Both the position numbers and the translations under genes were made by a program. Shown here one piece after another: positions 1 to 13,143 of a DNA stretch of 64,000 nt. The notes beneath the pieces are model-generated. The model was not told where the DNA came from. It was given only the letters and a program-made list of their open reading frames with translations, and did no database searches. Location: NCBI GenBank assembly GCA_035236585.1, contig CP141130.1, forward strand, positions 34,173,501 through 34,237,500, in the 5' to 3' direction. The stretch is from Warburgia ugandensis. Its lineage: Eukaryota > Streptophyta > Magnoliopsida > Canellales > Canellaceae. Each line of letters starts with the position of its first letter. Position 1 is the stretch's first letter.

Positions 1-121
1 GTCATCAATACGAACACAATGGTTCTTTCGGATCATCAATCGGAGTTATATAACCTCCTTAATTGCATTTCCAGTGTCACGAATCAACAGACGAACCAGA
101 TTTGTCCATACAGGGCCCGTG

Positions 122-315
122 TCACAGTTTCTAGGACACATGTGCATCCCAGTTGAACCACAACCACGCTCGTACACCTGCGTATGCCCGAACGACACTA
201 TAGGGTGTGTGTCTTGGACGGCGTTGCACGGGGACGTCTTCGGAGCGGGGCGCACGTGCGTCACTATTCCTAGGGCACATGTGTGTCCCAGTCGAACCAA
301 GACTACGCACGCATG
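122..315. repeat. Pair of 56-bp direct repeats, 138 bp apart
   Basis: Copies at about 122-177 and 260-315 share the framework TCAC..TTCCTAGG.CACATGTG followed by CCCAGT.GAACCA, with scattered differences. They lie in the GC-rich part of the element B LTR, where related long LTRs also carry variable minisatellites. Confidence 0.7.
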
Positions 316-592
316 CCATGCACCCCGAAGATCGTCCCAGGGGGCACGTTACCTGCTATGTTCCTGGGACAGGTTTGGTTCGAGGGTTTTGGATTTGAAC
401 CCAGCTTCTCCAGCAATTTTTGGCTAGGAAATACTAGACCCTGCATGGATCTATTCGGGGAAAAGGGGAGAATCAAAGAGGGAGATGAGGGCCTTACCTA
501 GGCAGCCTGAGATGGAGCCCCTTCTTGTCGGAACCCTAGGATGAAGCAGCCGGAGGAGAGGGGAAAATGATGATTGAAGGGAGGGGAGAGGG

Positions 593-602
593 CCTTTTAT
601 AG
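593..602 (-). promoter_or_regulatory. TATA box of the element B LTR
   Basis: On the minus strand this reads CTATAAAAGG, about 455 bp into the LTR, with a pyrimidine-rich stretch downstream. This matches the position of TATA boxes in the related LTRs at 22.7, 33.4 and 39.3 kb. It would mark the end of U3. Confidence 0.6.
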
Positions 603-1054
603 TTGGCGATGGCGGTGCCACCCCATGGCAGTGCCGCCATTTTTTTCAGCACCACACTGCAAGGGCAGTGCAGCGCGCCAGCTGGAAGGGAACGTAGGTG
701 AAGAGAAGAAGACAGGGGTGTCGTTAGTGAAACGACCCCCTATGGTTTTCGTCCCTAGGCTTTGTAAATTTAATTTACAAAAGTTGCCCTCATCTTAAAA
801 TGCCATAACTTGGTCATACGAACTCTGTTTCTAGTGTTCTTTGAGGCGTTAGATTTCATTTTTTGAGTAGAATCTGATTATAAAGATATTTCCCGCAAAT
901 TCTTTCATTACATATTTTAATTGAAATAGAACATTTAATGTAGTTATTTACATATATTGATTTTCAAAATAAATAATCTATATCAATTTAGTAAATGACA
1001 AACATATAGTTGGTAAAGTGATACAAAAGAGCTTAAAATATTTGAGTAATTACA

Positions 1055-1085
1055 TCATTACCCTCTTCAAAGAATTTTGTCCTCG
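1055..1085 (-). other. Polypurine tract region of element B
   Basis: The minus strand reads as a purine-rich run ending about GAAGAGGGTAATGA directly before the LTR start, preceded by the GGACAAAATTCT motif common just upstream of plant Ty3/gypsy PPTs. Element A has the cleaner form, TTTTAAGGGGGTAATAA. Confidence 0.6.
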
Positions 1086-3635
1086 AAATTCCACAAATTA
1101 TTACCTTCAATAGGTAAATGTATTCTCCCTTAGGACTCTGACTAAGAAAATTTCTTTGCTTCATTCCATAATTCTCTCATCTAATCCCTTAATTGGGTGA
1201 AATAACAAGAAGAGTTTGTCTTTAAAATTCTTTTAATGTTATCTTGCAACCCATTCCAGGTACATTCTCAATTTATCATCCTCATAATTCCTTCCATAAG
1301 GGCCTTAAATGCATTTGAAATTCAGCATATCTTTTTTGCCTACTTTAAGTACTTAAGAGCTGCTTCCGCTACGTACTCTGATATTTAGTCCTTTCTTACT
1401 AATTTATCAATACTAGTTTATAATTATACATAACTACTATCTAAGTTATATAATTAATATCATACAAATCCTTAAATGACCACACTCCCCAAATTATTAT
1501 CCCACATTTCTTTCGACACTATATCATTTTGAATAGTATAGGACAGTCTCCTTTAATTGCGTATAACCTACTCCACACTTTGATGATACTACATTACTCC
1601 TTGTTCATTAATAATCTTATTTCTTGTCTCTCATTTTGAATAGTATAGGACAATTTCTTTTTCCTCATCTTCCATTTAGTGATCTATTTATCATTACCTA
1701 CACCTTGCTGGTAAAAGTTTCAAGGTCTACATTCTTACTATTGTGTCTCATTCCACTTTATATTTTCTTCAAGAAACTTCAAAAATTGAGACAGTTTTCA
1801 CTTCTCATCTCATTATGTCAATGATAAAAGCCTTCTTCATACTAAACTCTTTAGTTGATTTTTTTTTTTATAACTGTTCTCCCACTTCGAATTCCAACTG
1901 TATTTATCCTTTCATATATGACTCGATTCCTCAACCAATATTTACATTCAAAATAGAACTCTAAAAACAAATCAAGTAGCATCTTCCATCAATTGTACTA
2001 TCACATACTACAAATAAGATCTCCTAACTATATATCAAGTTTCATGGATATTGAATCCATCAAATACTTTTCTCCTCGAAGAATTTATTCAAAATCATGT
2101 CAAATATTTATGGTCAATTTATCATAATAGATCGAATGTTCTTGTTTAGAGCCTTATATCACCATTCACATAAAATTTTCATTAGGATTTCCAACAATAT
2201 TCATACTCAGGTCAAAATCCTCTTATTTATAGCTGAGTTCACTCACTGTGTTCATGGTTGAATCCTTTATCATTGTTGTCTTTAAGTTTTCCTTGATTAA
2301 TGATTCACTTTGTAATCTTTTAGACCAATATATATATATATATATATATTTCTGGCATCTGATAACCCTTATGGACTTTACTTCTATTTATCTTCTTCAG
2401 TTAGTCTTTGTACTTAATACGTGGATAAAACCAATACCTTTTTGTCTAAAGGCTATTAAACATCACATGTTAGATATTACCATATAGTGTGACATTTACC
2501 TTAAGTTTTCTCCTTCCATTTCCTATATCGATATATTGTTCAATCATTTATCAAGGCTGTATTGTATCATCATAAGTAGTGATTCTTTCAATTCCTCAAA
2601 TTTGGTCTTTCAAGTACCACCTCATACTTATCTTACAACAAGAATAATCATCCAATAGCTAATTTGTGCTAAAGCTTTCGAAGCGAAAACTTTTAAGGAA
2701 CACATAGGTAAGCATAGAGCATCTTCTTAGACATAAAAGTGCTTACCTACCTTTCTTTTCAGTCCATGTCAGTAGCATACCTTTCAGACTCAAAGTGACC
2801 TCTACAACTATCATAGCATATGGTACGGTCTGGAAAGATCAGCATTTTTGGCCATTGTGTTAGATCTTTTCTCATTTCACCTCTGACTCAGTTGTTACTA
2901 GATTTATTGTAATTTTACATCCTCAAATGACTTAGTCTAATCAATTTACTTCTTTTAGGGAAAAAACTCATGTCCAAGTACCCATAACATTCCTCATAAC
3001 CTAGGCTACTATCTACTAGATGCTACCATGGTTAATTAGATATGATTTGAATACCTTAGTTCAATCAACATCAGTTCAATCAACATCATTCTAAAGATAA
3101 CGACACTTAATTCTATTTGCTCTTCCAATTTGTCGTTATACCAAGTCACTATCCTTGCTTTGTACTTCCCATTATAAGTTCACTCAATCATATGTACTTC
3201 CCACTATAACTTTATTGAATCATATAATGGCAATGTATGGAATTATCAACTTCTCCAATCACTGGTGTTTTCTCGTAAAATAATGGATCTAATAAAATTC
3301 TAATTTCAACAATTGATATAAGTATCAAACTAATTATAGAATTTAATTCCTAATTGATCACAATCCTTCTTTGGAAATTTCCTGCAATACAATGTCCTTA
3401 TTTTTGACACTCTACTCAAAGTTTGCTCTTCCGCTACTTTAGCTCTATTATACCCTTCCATAAAATCACCAACTTGATTACTATTATCTCTTAAAATTTG
3501 ATTGATTCATCTGTCAATTTGGCAATACCACTCAAGATGAAAGATCTTTGATCCTATACTTCTCTTTTCTATCCTCAATAAGGTCATGATCATCTTATTT
3601 TTGACTATTCAACATCCATCAAATACTTGTAGTTA

Positions 3636-3741
<106 letters not shown>

Positions 3742-4675
3742 ATTTATATAATCAAAATCCTCCCTTTTGTCTACTTAGATCAATGTCTCCATTAGATTTG
3801 CTGCATAAAATCAATACTATATTCACACTTTTGATCAACAGATATGATAAACTGAATCCTTCTAGGAAGTATTAAACTTTTCTAATATTGTCAAAATCCT
3901 TAATTGTATGTATTCTCAATAAAACCATGCAGTGTCTCAACAATTACAATGACATTTTTTTTATACTATACTTCTCGTATAAGTTCATGTCATGATCTTG
4001 TTCATACTATACTTCATGTCATGATCAATCTATCATCACATATCTGTCATCCCCATTGGCTTATCATCAAAATCTTCTAATAACTATGTTATAACCAAAT
4101 TCTTTGTCATTCTTCTCAAATTCAGTCTTTTACATCCCCTATCATATTCATGTTGTATTCCTCTTGATAAGATATCCATTATCGTACTCAGCTTCTGATC
4201 TTCTCTATTATTGTAAGATAACCATAAAGCCCCAATTAAGCCATCTAAAATTGAACTAAGTTCTTCAGAATTCTCACTTCGATTGATCTAGTACCAGTCA
4301 GAGTTATCTCTTAAAGATTCCACTAGTATCATCTTGTATTCTCATTCCTCATTCTCATCATAATCTTATTCTTATATGCTAGTTTCCTTATTTGAACTAC
4401 TACACAACAATCCTTATCCCCTAAGTATGTTAGCCTAGCTTTTTGCTAGAAATTGAGCCATCCAATACCTAAGTATTTGTTAAATCAAACTCCCTTTCAC
4501 CTATTTATTTATGGTGTATATCTTTGTGATTTGATATCATTTCTTATTCTAGTCATCTCTATTCTTGTTTTAGACAACCTTTTTCTCTATTACTCGTTCT
4601 TTGACTACTTTTTCATAATTATTCTAGTAGTATCTTACTTTTGGACATGTAGGACTGGCTGTGAAAGGATAAAAA

Positions 4676-4690
4676 TGGGCTATAATACCA
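4676..4690 (-). other. Degenerate primer binding site of element B
   Basis: The minus strand reads TGGTATTATAGCCC next to the LTR end. The consensus complementary to the initiator-Met tRNA 3' end is TGGTATCAGAGCC, so two or more positions are mutated. Position and spacing match the intact site of element A at 37136-37150. Confidence 0.65.
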
Positions 4691-4692
4691 AC

Positions 4693-5400
4693 TCTAATGA
4701 CTCGGGTTTTCACATGCATTTTTAAATGCAAAACTAATTCCTAATGCAGGATCGATCCCTATTTGAAAATACTTTTAAAAACAATGCAATGCAGCAAAAA
4801 AATCTTTTATTTTAAATTCATTTTTAAAACCTCGTGTGTCATTTGTTTTCAAGACGAACAAAGTAGTTTTGAAAATTTTAGTAATCATAAATGTCTTCCT
4901 AGGTCTATCCAGTCACAGCTCGCAATACAACTGTAGTAATTACAGATACATGTTCAAAGAATAGATCATAAACTTACATTTATACTTGTCTTTTCTTCAT
5001 TCTCTTGATTGTAGCATTAACATTCTTTAATACTTCTTCTTATCCTGTGTGGACCTAATCTGCAATAATATATTTGGGTGAGTATTCCTCATACTCAGTA
5101 GGTGATCTGACACTACTATTTTGAAAACGCAGCATGCAACATGCATGGTTTCGAAAGAGGCTTTCCATGTAATACATCATGCAATTTCCCTTTTTTTTGT
5201 GTAAGCATGCATTTTTATGCATAAATCATAAGCTTGTTTGCACATTTTCAATCATGGAATCTTTTATCAAAATCTCGTAATCAATGATATAACTATTACG
5301 AAAATGGTAGAGCAGTAATCACATAATGAATCATAAACTAACCATCATTATGAAATTCTTAAAAACATTTTGACAGAGTATCCTCTATAAATAAAAATAA
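4693..5400 (-). repeat. Partial 5' LTR of element B
   Basis: Starts at 4693 in register with the element A LTR at 37153. It follows that LTR clearly to about 5160: GACTCGGGTTTTCACATGC, the AATGCAGC..AAA block, CATTTG, ATCCAGTCACAG and ACTCAGTAGG. Similarity then fades, so the right end is uncertain. The LTR is much shorter than its 2.5 kb relatives and is truncated. Confidence 0.65.
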
Positions 5401-5789
5401 TAATCATACTAATGTACTTGCTAAAAGACTAAGAACCACTCTGAGATCAAGAAATTATGATCAAAGAGGCTACACAATTGAAGTACCCAAAGACCAAAAC
5501 ATTGATCTAGGGGACCATAACATGGTGCACTCAACGACTCAAGAAAAGTCAAGTCTAGGAGGCTAGAAAATATATAATAATAACAAGTTGCTACGTTCAA
5601 AATTTCTTGACTTATCCTTTGAAGGAAACTTAAAAACTTTTTAGGAGCATTTTTGTCAAATACCCTCTGTCTCCCCAAAAATGCCCTATGGAGCACACCA
5701 ATCTTTTTAAATTTTAAAATAATATCAATCATTTTTTAAATTATATCCTTTTACTAAGAATTAGAAGAAAATTGAATTTTCGAATTTGA
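5401..5789. other. Left flank of the MULE, nothing recognised
   Basis: An AT-rich stretch between the fading LTR and the MULE. A 103-codon minus frame covers 5421-5732, but its translation suggests no family, and it contains phrases like those in nearby LTRs (AAAAATGCCCTATGG). It may be decayed LTR sequence. Confidence 0.4.
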
Positions 5790-5798
5790 GAAATAATA
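5790..5798. repeat. Left target site duplication of the MULE (candidate)
   Basis: GAAATAATA, matched at 8 of 9 positions by GAAATAAGA at 17879-17887, immediately outside the inverted repeats. Nine bases is the usual length for Mutator superfamily insertions. The local AT-richness makes a chance match possible. Confidence 0.6.
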
Positions 5799-5946
5799 AA
5801 AGAGGAAAAATGTTTGTACACCCCCTCCACTATCACTTTTTCATCACTTTCACCCCCTCCACATTTGTAATGACTTGTGGTACCACAACTACCAAAACCC
5901 ATCAACAAGACCCCCTCCATTATGTTTTTATTTGAATTTCTAATAG
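5799..5946 (+). repeat. Left terminal inverted repeat of the MULE
   Basis: About 148 bp matching the reverse complement of 17733-17878 with substitutions and small indels. Shared landmarks are GGAAAAA.TG near the tip, CTCCACTAT, TCATCACTTTCACCC, ACATTTGTAA, TGTGGTAC and ACTACCAAAA.CCCATCA. Confidence 0.85.
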
Positions 5947-6899
5947 AATTGATGGTTAGACCCATAGGAAGATTTGTTTAGTCATTTCTATTGTCTACTG
6001 ATTTTTTTCATGTTTTTTGAAATTTATGAAAGTAAAAGGGAGGGAAAAAGGAAATGATTGTTGCAGATAAGCTGTCCCAAATATCTTTCTTCCATCTCTA
6101 ATGAAAGACTATCTATTAGTGCCATCTAAAGACCATGAAAATGGTGGGGGTTTGGATTGTGGTGGCTATAGGAAGCATTTTTGGGACATTTTGTTTACAT
6201 GCAAGGTGCTTCAATGTAGGTGTGTGGCTTTCCCCAATATGAGATTAAGATTGTGAAATTAGGGATTTACAAATTAGGGTTCATGATATTATATTAATGT
6301 TGGGTGTTGAAGGTTGTGTTTTGAATGTTTTTTACTAAGAAACTGCATCATATGCAACTATTGGATTAACTTTTTTTTTCTTCAAATATTTCTTTTTCAA
6401 TTGGTGTTTTAATTTCAATTGGTTTTTAAATTTTAATTAGGTTTTTTAGGATAATTTTAGATTATGGATAAATTGGTTTCTCAATTCTAATTTCTTTTTC
6501 AAAGTTATTCCAATTGATTCTATTACGCCCATTTTTTTTTGTTACTTTTAATTTCTAGTCAATTTTGTAAGGTTTTAATTATTTGAATGCATGTAATTTT
6601 CAAGCCACTGATGTTATCCATTAATGATTTTCTAATGATGTTTTGAGCTATCATTTTCATTGTTTTTCTAGTGATGGAAACAATGAAGATGACATTCTAT
6701 TTTGGGGTAGCCCCATAAGGAGTCCCATAATAGTGCACACTTAGTGGTCTCACTACTATTAGAGAGGAACAAGATTTATACACGCTGTCTATCATTGATC
6801 TTTCAGATTTGTGGGGCAACATGAGTATGGGAATGTGAAGGCTATGAAGGAGTGGAAAGTACTGATGGCCTATGTCCCTTGGCTTGTGAAACTGACTTG
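5947..6899 (+). other. MULE 5' non-coding region
   Basis: AT-rich sequence with poly-T runs between the left inverted repeat and the first coding remains. It would hold the transposase promoter and 5' UTR, but I see no convincing TATA or start site. The stretch around 6790-6830 could be a frame-shifted remnant of an N-terminal domain; this is not firm. Confidence 0.35.
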
Positions 6900-7085
6900 G
6901 TCGAAATGGTAAAGGGTTTACCATAAGAAGACAAGAGTGTGGAGATCTTTATGGAGCATGCAATATATCATAATGAGTTCCAAATTTTAGATGCCCCACC
7001 GGGTCCCCTTTCAGTGATTTCTCACATGAAATTGAAGGGAACCAAGATCCAGATAATGGAGCTAATGAGAATGACCTAGAACATG
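6900..7085 (+). pseudogene. Possible N-terminal fragment of MULE transposase
   Basis: A plus-strand frame reading about KSVEIFMEHAIYHNEF (from about 6937) lies immediately before the first acidic linker. Plant MULE transposases often carry a PB1-like N-terminal domain ending in a strand of this kind, just before the acidic linker. The frame is broken, with stops and shifts on both sides. Identification rests on position and a short stretch only. Confidence 0.35.
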
Positions 7086-7364
7086 AAAATGAGGGAGAGG
7101 GTGATGCTCTAGGGTTTTCATTATTTGCAAAATTGTTCAAATTCATTGATTTGAAGAAAGTGATGGCAAGTTAGGATAGATGATGTGGTTGGAGAAGATG
7201 GCATTGAAATTGGAGATGATATGAATTGTTCAGAGAGTGAAGGAAGCATGAGGGATAGTGATGAATTGAAAATTTTAGAAATAAAGTGGTTATGAGGGGG
7301 TTGTAAGGCACTCAACATTCAACCACAAGACTGTGAAGAAGCCCCTAAAGTTTGAAGAGGGTTA

Positions 7365-7740
7365 ATGTTCATAAATGTATATAGACAAGCTTTGGGAAAA
7401 TTTTCCATTAACTCAGGGTTCAAATACAAATTGTTTATAGTGACAAAAGTAGAGTTACATTAATTGGAAAAAATAATAACTATCTGTGGATAATACATGC
7501 CAATCCCAACAATGATAGGACATATTTTCAAGTGAAAACTTATAAGGGAGATAAGCATTAGTCTGGAAGCATGTTCAAGAATAACAAAGTAAACTCTACA
7601 TGGAATTGCAAGACATTTCTTGAGCATATGAGGGATGATCCATATATGCTAGTTGATGCTTTAAGAAACCAAATCAAAGAAACTATAAGGTTGATGTCAC
7701 AAGGTAGCAATGTTATAGGGAAATGGTGAAATGCCTTCAC
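7365..7740 (+). pseudogene. MuDR-domain unit 1 (broken)
   Basis: Codes for the DNA-binding segment with the 1-bp deletion shared by units 1-10 (ACAAATTG where unit 11 has ACAAATTTA) and the stop in GATAAGCATTAG. It is identical to unit 9 from 7365 to about 7765, while flanking parts differ, which looks like a conversion tract. Confidence 0.8.
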
Positions 7741-9443
7741 TTAGAGGGAAAGTGGATGCAAATGAGGGAGAGGGTGATGGTCTAGGGTATTCATTATTCG
7801 CAAAATTGTTCCAATTCTTTGATTTTGAAGAAAGTGATGGCAGGTTAGTGCAAACGATGTGGTTGGAGAAGATGGCACTGAAATTGGAGCTGATATGAAT
7901 TGTTCAGAGAGTGAAGTATAAGGGATAGTGATGAATTGAAACGTTTAGAAAAAAGTGGTTATGAGGGGGTTATAAGGCACCCAACATTCAACCCCAAGAC
8001 TATGAAGAAGCCCCTAAAGTTCGAAGAGGGTCAATGTTCATAGATGTATATAGACAAGCTTTGGGAAAATTTTCCATTAACTCATAGTTCGAATACAAAT
8101 TGTTTATAGTGATAGAAGTAGGCTTACATTAATTGGAAAAAATAATAACTATCTGTGGATAATACATGCCAATCCCAACAATGATAGGACATATTTTCAA
8201 GTGAAAACATATACGGGAGATGAGCATTAGTTTGGGAGCGTGTTCAGGAATAACAAAGTAAACTCTACATGGATTTGCAAGACATTTTTTGAGCATATGA
8301 GCGATGATCTATACATGGTAGTTGATGCTTTAAGAAACCAAATCAAAGAAACTATAAGGTTGATGTCACAAGGTAGCAATGTTATAGGGAAATGGTGAAA
8401 GGCCTTCACTAAATTAGAGGGAAAGTGGATGAAAATGAGGGAGAGGGTGATGGTCTAGGGTATTCATTACTTGCAAAATTGTTCAAATTCTTTGATTTTG
8501 ATGAGAGTGATGGCAGGTTAGGGTAGACAATGTCGTTTGGAGAAGATGGCATTGAAATTGGAGCTGATATGAATTGTTCAGAGAGTGAAGGAAGTATGAA
8601 GGACAGTGATGAATTGAAAAGTTTAGAAAAAAAGCGGTTATGAGGGGGTTGTAAGGTACCCAACATTCAACGCAAGACTATGAAGGAGCACCTAAAGTTT
8701 TAAGAGGGTTAATGTTCATAGATGTATATGGACGAGCTTTGGGAAAATTTTCCATTAACTTAGGGTTGGAATACAAATTATTTATAGTGAAAAAAGTAGA
8801 GTTACATTAATTGGAAAGTATAATAACTATCTGTGGATAATACATACCAATCCCAACAATGATAGGACATATTTTCAAGTGAAAACTTATAAGGGAGATG
8901 AGCATTAGTTTGGGAGCGTGTTCAAGAATAACAAAGCAAACTCTACATGGATTTGCAAGACATTTCTTGATCATATGAGGGATGATCTATATATGCTAGT
9001 TGATGCTTTCAGAAACAAAATGAAAGAACCAATAAGGTTGATGTCACAAGGTAGCAATGTTATAGGGAAATGGTGAAAGGTCTTCACTTACTTAGAGGGA
9101 AAGTGAATGAAAATGAGGGAGAGGGCGATGGTCTATGGCATTCATTATTCGCAAAAAATTTCCAATTCTTTCATTTTGAAGAAAGTGATGGTAGGTTAGG
9201 TAGACGATGTGGACGGAGAAGATGGCATTGAAATTGGAGCTGATATGAATTGGTCAGAGAGTGAAGTATGAGGGATACTGAGGAATTGAAAAGTTTAGAA
9301 AATAAGTGGTTATGAGGGTGTTGTAAGGTACCCAACATTCAACTCCAAGACTGTGAAGAAGCCCCTAAAGTTTGAAGAGGGTCAATGTTGATAGATGTAT
9401 ATAGACAAGCTTTGGGAAAATTTTCCGTTAACTCAAGGGTTGA

Positions 9444-9749
9444 ATGCAAATTGTTTATAGTGACAAAAGTAGAGTTACATTAATTGGAAAAAATAATAAC
9501 TATCTGTGGATAATACATGCCAATCCCAACAATGATAGGACATATTCTCAAGTGAAAACTTATAAGGGAGATGAGCATTACTTTGGGAGCGTGTTCAAGA
9601 ATAACAAAGCAAACTTTACATGGATTTGCAAGACATTTCTTGAGCATATTAGGGATGATCTATATATGCTAATTAATGCTTTTAGAAACCAAATCCAAGA
9701 AACTATAAGGTTGATGTCACAAGGTAGCAATGTTATAGGGAAATGGTGA
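9444..9749 (+). pseudogene. MuDR-domain unit 4, open fragment
   Basis: A 101-codon open frame with SDKSRVTLIGKNNNYLWIIH, then KTYKGDEHYFGSVFKNNKA and TWICKTFLEHIRDD. It corresponds to the core of the MuDR DNA-binding domain, where typical members read ..KRVRVVCK.GCPWRIYAS..EHTC... The frame is open because the stop seen in nine other units (CATTAG) is CATTAC here. The upstream 1-bp deletion still cuts it off from the acidic linker. Its ATG is a chance out-of-frame triplet, so I do not call a real gene. The zinc-ligand-like Cys of the family consensus is absent. Confidence 0.7.
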
Positions 9750-10117
9750 AAGGCATGTACTTACTTAGAGGGAAAGTGAATGAAAATGAGGTACAGGGTG
9801 ATGGTCTAGGGTATTCATTATTAGCAAAATTGTTCCAATTCTTTGATTTTGAAGAAAATGATGGCAGGTTAGGGTAGACGATGTTGACGGAGAAGATGGC
9901 ATTGAAATTGGAGCTGATATGAATTGGTCAGAGAGTGAAGTATGAGGGATACTAAGGAATTGAAAAGTTTAGAAAACAAGTGGTTATAAGGGTGTTGTAA
10001 GGCACCCGACATTCAACCCCAAGACTGTGAAGAAGCCCCTAAAGTTTGAAGAGGGTCAATGTTGATAGATGTATATAGACAAGCTTTGGGAAAATTTTCC
10101 GTTAACTCAGGGGTTGA

Positions 10118-10423
10118 ATGCAAATTGTTTATAGTGACAAAAGTAGAGTTACATTAATTGGAAAAAATAATAACTATCTGTGGATAATACATGCCAATCC
10201 CAACAATGATAGGACATATTCTCAAGTGAAAACTTATAAGGGAGATGAGCATTACTTTGGGAGCGTGTTCAAGAATAACAAAGCAAACTTTACATGGATT
10301 TGCAAGACATTTCTTGAGCATATTAGGGATGATCTATATATGCTAATTAATGCTTTTAGAAACCAAATCCAAGAAACTATAAGGTTGATGTCACAAGGTA
10401 GCAATGTTATAGGGAAATGGTGA
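10118..10423 (+). pseudogene. MuDR-domain unit 5, open fragment identical to unit 4
   Basis: The predicted 101 residues are identical to those at 9444-9749, exactly 674 bp downstream. The surrounding unit differs from unit 4 by only a few bases, for example GATGTTGACGG against GATGTGGACGG. This is the most recent duplication in the array. As in unit 4, no start codon in the correct frame is visible. Confidence 0.7.
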
Positions 10424-12767
10424 AAGGCATGTACTTACTTAGAGGGAAAGTGAATGAAAATGAGGTACAGGGTGATGGTCTAGGGTATTCATTATTAGCA
10501 AAATTGTTCCAATTCTTTGATTTTGAAGAAAATGATGGCAGGTTAGGGTAGACGATGTGGACGGAGAAGATGGCATTGAAATTGGAGCTGATATGAATTG
10601 GTGAGAGAGTGAAGTATGAGGGATACTGAGGAATTGAAAAGTTTAGAAAACAAGTGGTTATGAGGGTGTTGTAAGGCACCCGGCATTCAACCCCAAGACT
10701 GTGAAGAAGCCCCTAAAGTTTGAAGAGGGTCAATGTTGATAGATGTATATAGACAAGCTTTGGGAAAATTTTCCGTTAACTCAGGGGTTGAATGCAAATT
10801 GTTTATAGTGACAAAAGTAAGTTACATTAATTGGAAAAAATAATAACTATCTGTGGATAATACATGCCAATCCCAACAATGATAGGACATATTCTCAAGT
10901 GAAAACTTATAAGGGAGATGAGCATTAGTTTGCGAGCGTGTTCAAGAATAACAAAGAAAACTCTACATGGATTTGCAAGACATTTCTTGAGCATATGAGG
11001 GATGATCTATATATGCTAGTTGATGCTTTAAGAAACCAAATCAAAGAAACTATAAGGTTGATGTCACATGGTAGCAATGTTATAGGGAAATGGTGAAAGG
11101 CCTTCACTTACGTAGAGGGAAAGTGGATGAAAATGAGGGAGAGGGTGATGGTCTAGGGTATTCATTATTTGCAAAAATTTTCCAATTCTTTGATTTTGAA
11201 GAAAGTGATGGTAGGTTAGGGTAGACGATGTGGTTGGAGAAGATGGCACTGAAATAGGAGCTGATATGAATTGTTCAGATAGTGAAGGAAGTATGACGGA
11301 TAGTGATGAATTCAAAAGTTTAGAAAAAAAGTGGTTATGATGGGGTTGTAAGGCACCCAACATTCAACCCCAAGACTGTGAAGAAGCCCCTAAAGTTTGA
11401 AGAGGGTTAATGTTCATAGATGTACATAGACAAGCTTTGAGAAAATATTCCATTAAATCGAGGTTCAAATACAAATTGTTTATAGTGACAAAAGTAGAGT
11501 TACATTATTTCGAAAAAGTAATAACTATCTGTGGATAATACATGCCAATCCCAACAATGATAGGACATATTCTCAAGTGAAAACTTATAAGGGAGCTGAG
11601 CATTAGTTTGGGAGTGTGTTCAAGAATGACAAAGTAAACTCTACATGGATTTGCAAGACATTTCTAGAGCATACGAGGGATGATCTGCATATGCAAGTTG
11701 ACGCTTTAAGAAACCAAATCAAATAAACTATATGGTTGATGTCACAAGGTAGCAATGTTATAGGGAAATGGTGAAAGGCCTTCACCTACTTAGAGGGAAA
11801 GTGGATGAAAATGAGGGAGAGGGTGATGGTCTAGGGTATTCATTATTTGCAAAATTGTTCCAATTCTTTGATTTTGAAGAAAGTGATGGCAGGTTAGGGT
11901 AGACGATGTGGTTGGAGAAGATGGCACTGAAATTGGAGCTGATATGAATTGTTCAGAGAGTGAAGGTAGTATGAGGGATAGTGATGAATTGAAAAGTTTA
12001 GAAAAAAAGTGGTTATGAGGGGGTTGTAAGGCACCCAACATTCAACCCCAAGACTATGAAGAGCCCCGTAAAGTTTGAAGAGGGTTAATGTTCATAGATG
12101 TATTTAGACAAGCTTTGGGAAAATTTTCCATTAACTCAGGGTTGGAATACAAATTATTTATAGTGACAAAAGTAGAGTTACATTAATTGAAAAAAAATAA
12201 TAACTATCTGTGGATAATACATGCCAATCCCAACAATGATACGACATAATTTCAAGTGAAAACTTGTATGGGAGATGAGCATTAGTTTGGGAGCGTGTTC
12301 AGGAATAACAAAGTAAATTGTACATGGATTTGCAAGACATTTCTTGAGCATATGAGGGGTGATCTAGATATGCTAGTTGATGCTTTAGGAAACCAAATCA
12401 AAGAAACTATAAGGTTGATGTCACAAGGTAGCAATGTTATAGGGAAATGGTGAAAGGCCTTCACTTACGTAGAGGGAAAGTGGATGAAAATGAGGGACAG
12501 GGTGATGATCTAGGGTATTCATTATTTGTAAAGTTGTTCCAATTCTTTGATTTTGAAGAAAGTGATGGCAAGTTAGGGTAGATGATGTGGTTGGAGAAGA
12601 TGGCAATGAAATTGGAGCTGATGTGAATTGTTCAGAGAGTGAAGGAAGTATGAGGGAGAGTGATGAATTGAAAAGTTTAGAAAAAAAAGTGATTATGAGG
12701 GGGTTGTAAGGCACCCAACATTCAACCCCAAGACTATGAAGAAACCCCTAAAGTTTGAAGAGGGTTA

Positions 12768-13143
12768 ATGTTCATAAATGTATATAGACAAGCTTTGGGA
12801 AAATTTTCCATTAACTCAGGGTTCAAATACAAATTGTTTATAGTGACAAAAGTAGAGTTACATTAATTGGAAAAAATAATAACTATCTGTGGATAATACA
12901 TGCCAATCCCAACAATGATAGGACATATTTTCAAGTGAAAACTTATAAGGGAGATAAGCATTAGTCTGGAAGCATGTTCAAGAATAACAAAGTAAACTCT
13001 ACATGGAATTGCAAGACATTTCTTGAGCATATGAGGGATGATCCATATATGCTAGTTGATGCTTTAAGAAACCAAATCAAAGAAACTATAAGGTTGATGT
13101 CACAAGGTAGCAATGTTATAGGGAAATGGTGAAATGCCTTCAC
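12768..13143 (+). pseudogene. MuDR-domain unit 9 (broken, copy of unit 1)
   Basis: Carries the same deletion and stop as unit 1, plus the unit 1-specific changes GATAAGCATTAGTCTGG and CATGGAATTGC. Sequence before the ATG anchor differs from unit 1 (AAGACTATGAAGAAACC against AAGACTGTGAAGAAGCC), so identity is confined to a tract. Confidence 0.75.

Larger units (their letters stand above)
1..1054 (-). repeat. Partial 3' LTR of non-autonomous retrotransposon 'element B'
   Basis: In minus orientation this LTR begins at 1054 with TGTAATTACT and runs off the left edge of the window, so its other end is not seen. The start is called from three things: the adjacent purine-rich tract at 1055-1085, the layout shared with element A at 31-39 kb, and a near-identical stretch at 42085-42482 in reverse complement. 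It holds a GC-richer segment (about 100-740) and a TATA box. Small open frames here, such as 74-427, are chance frames in the LTR. Confidence 0.75.
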
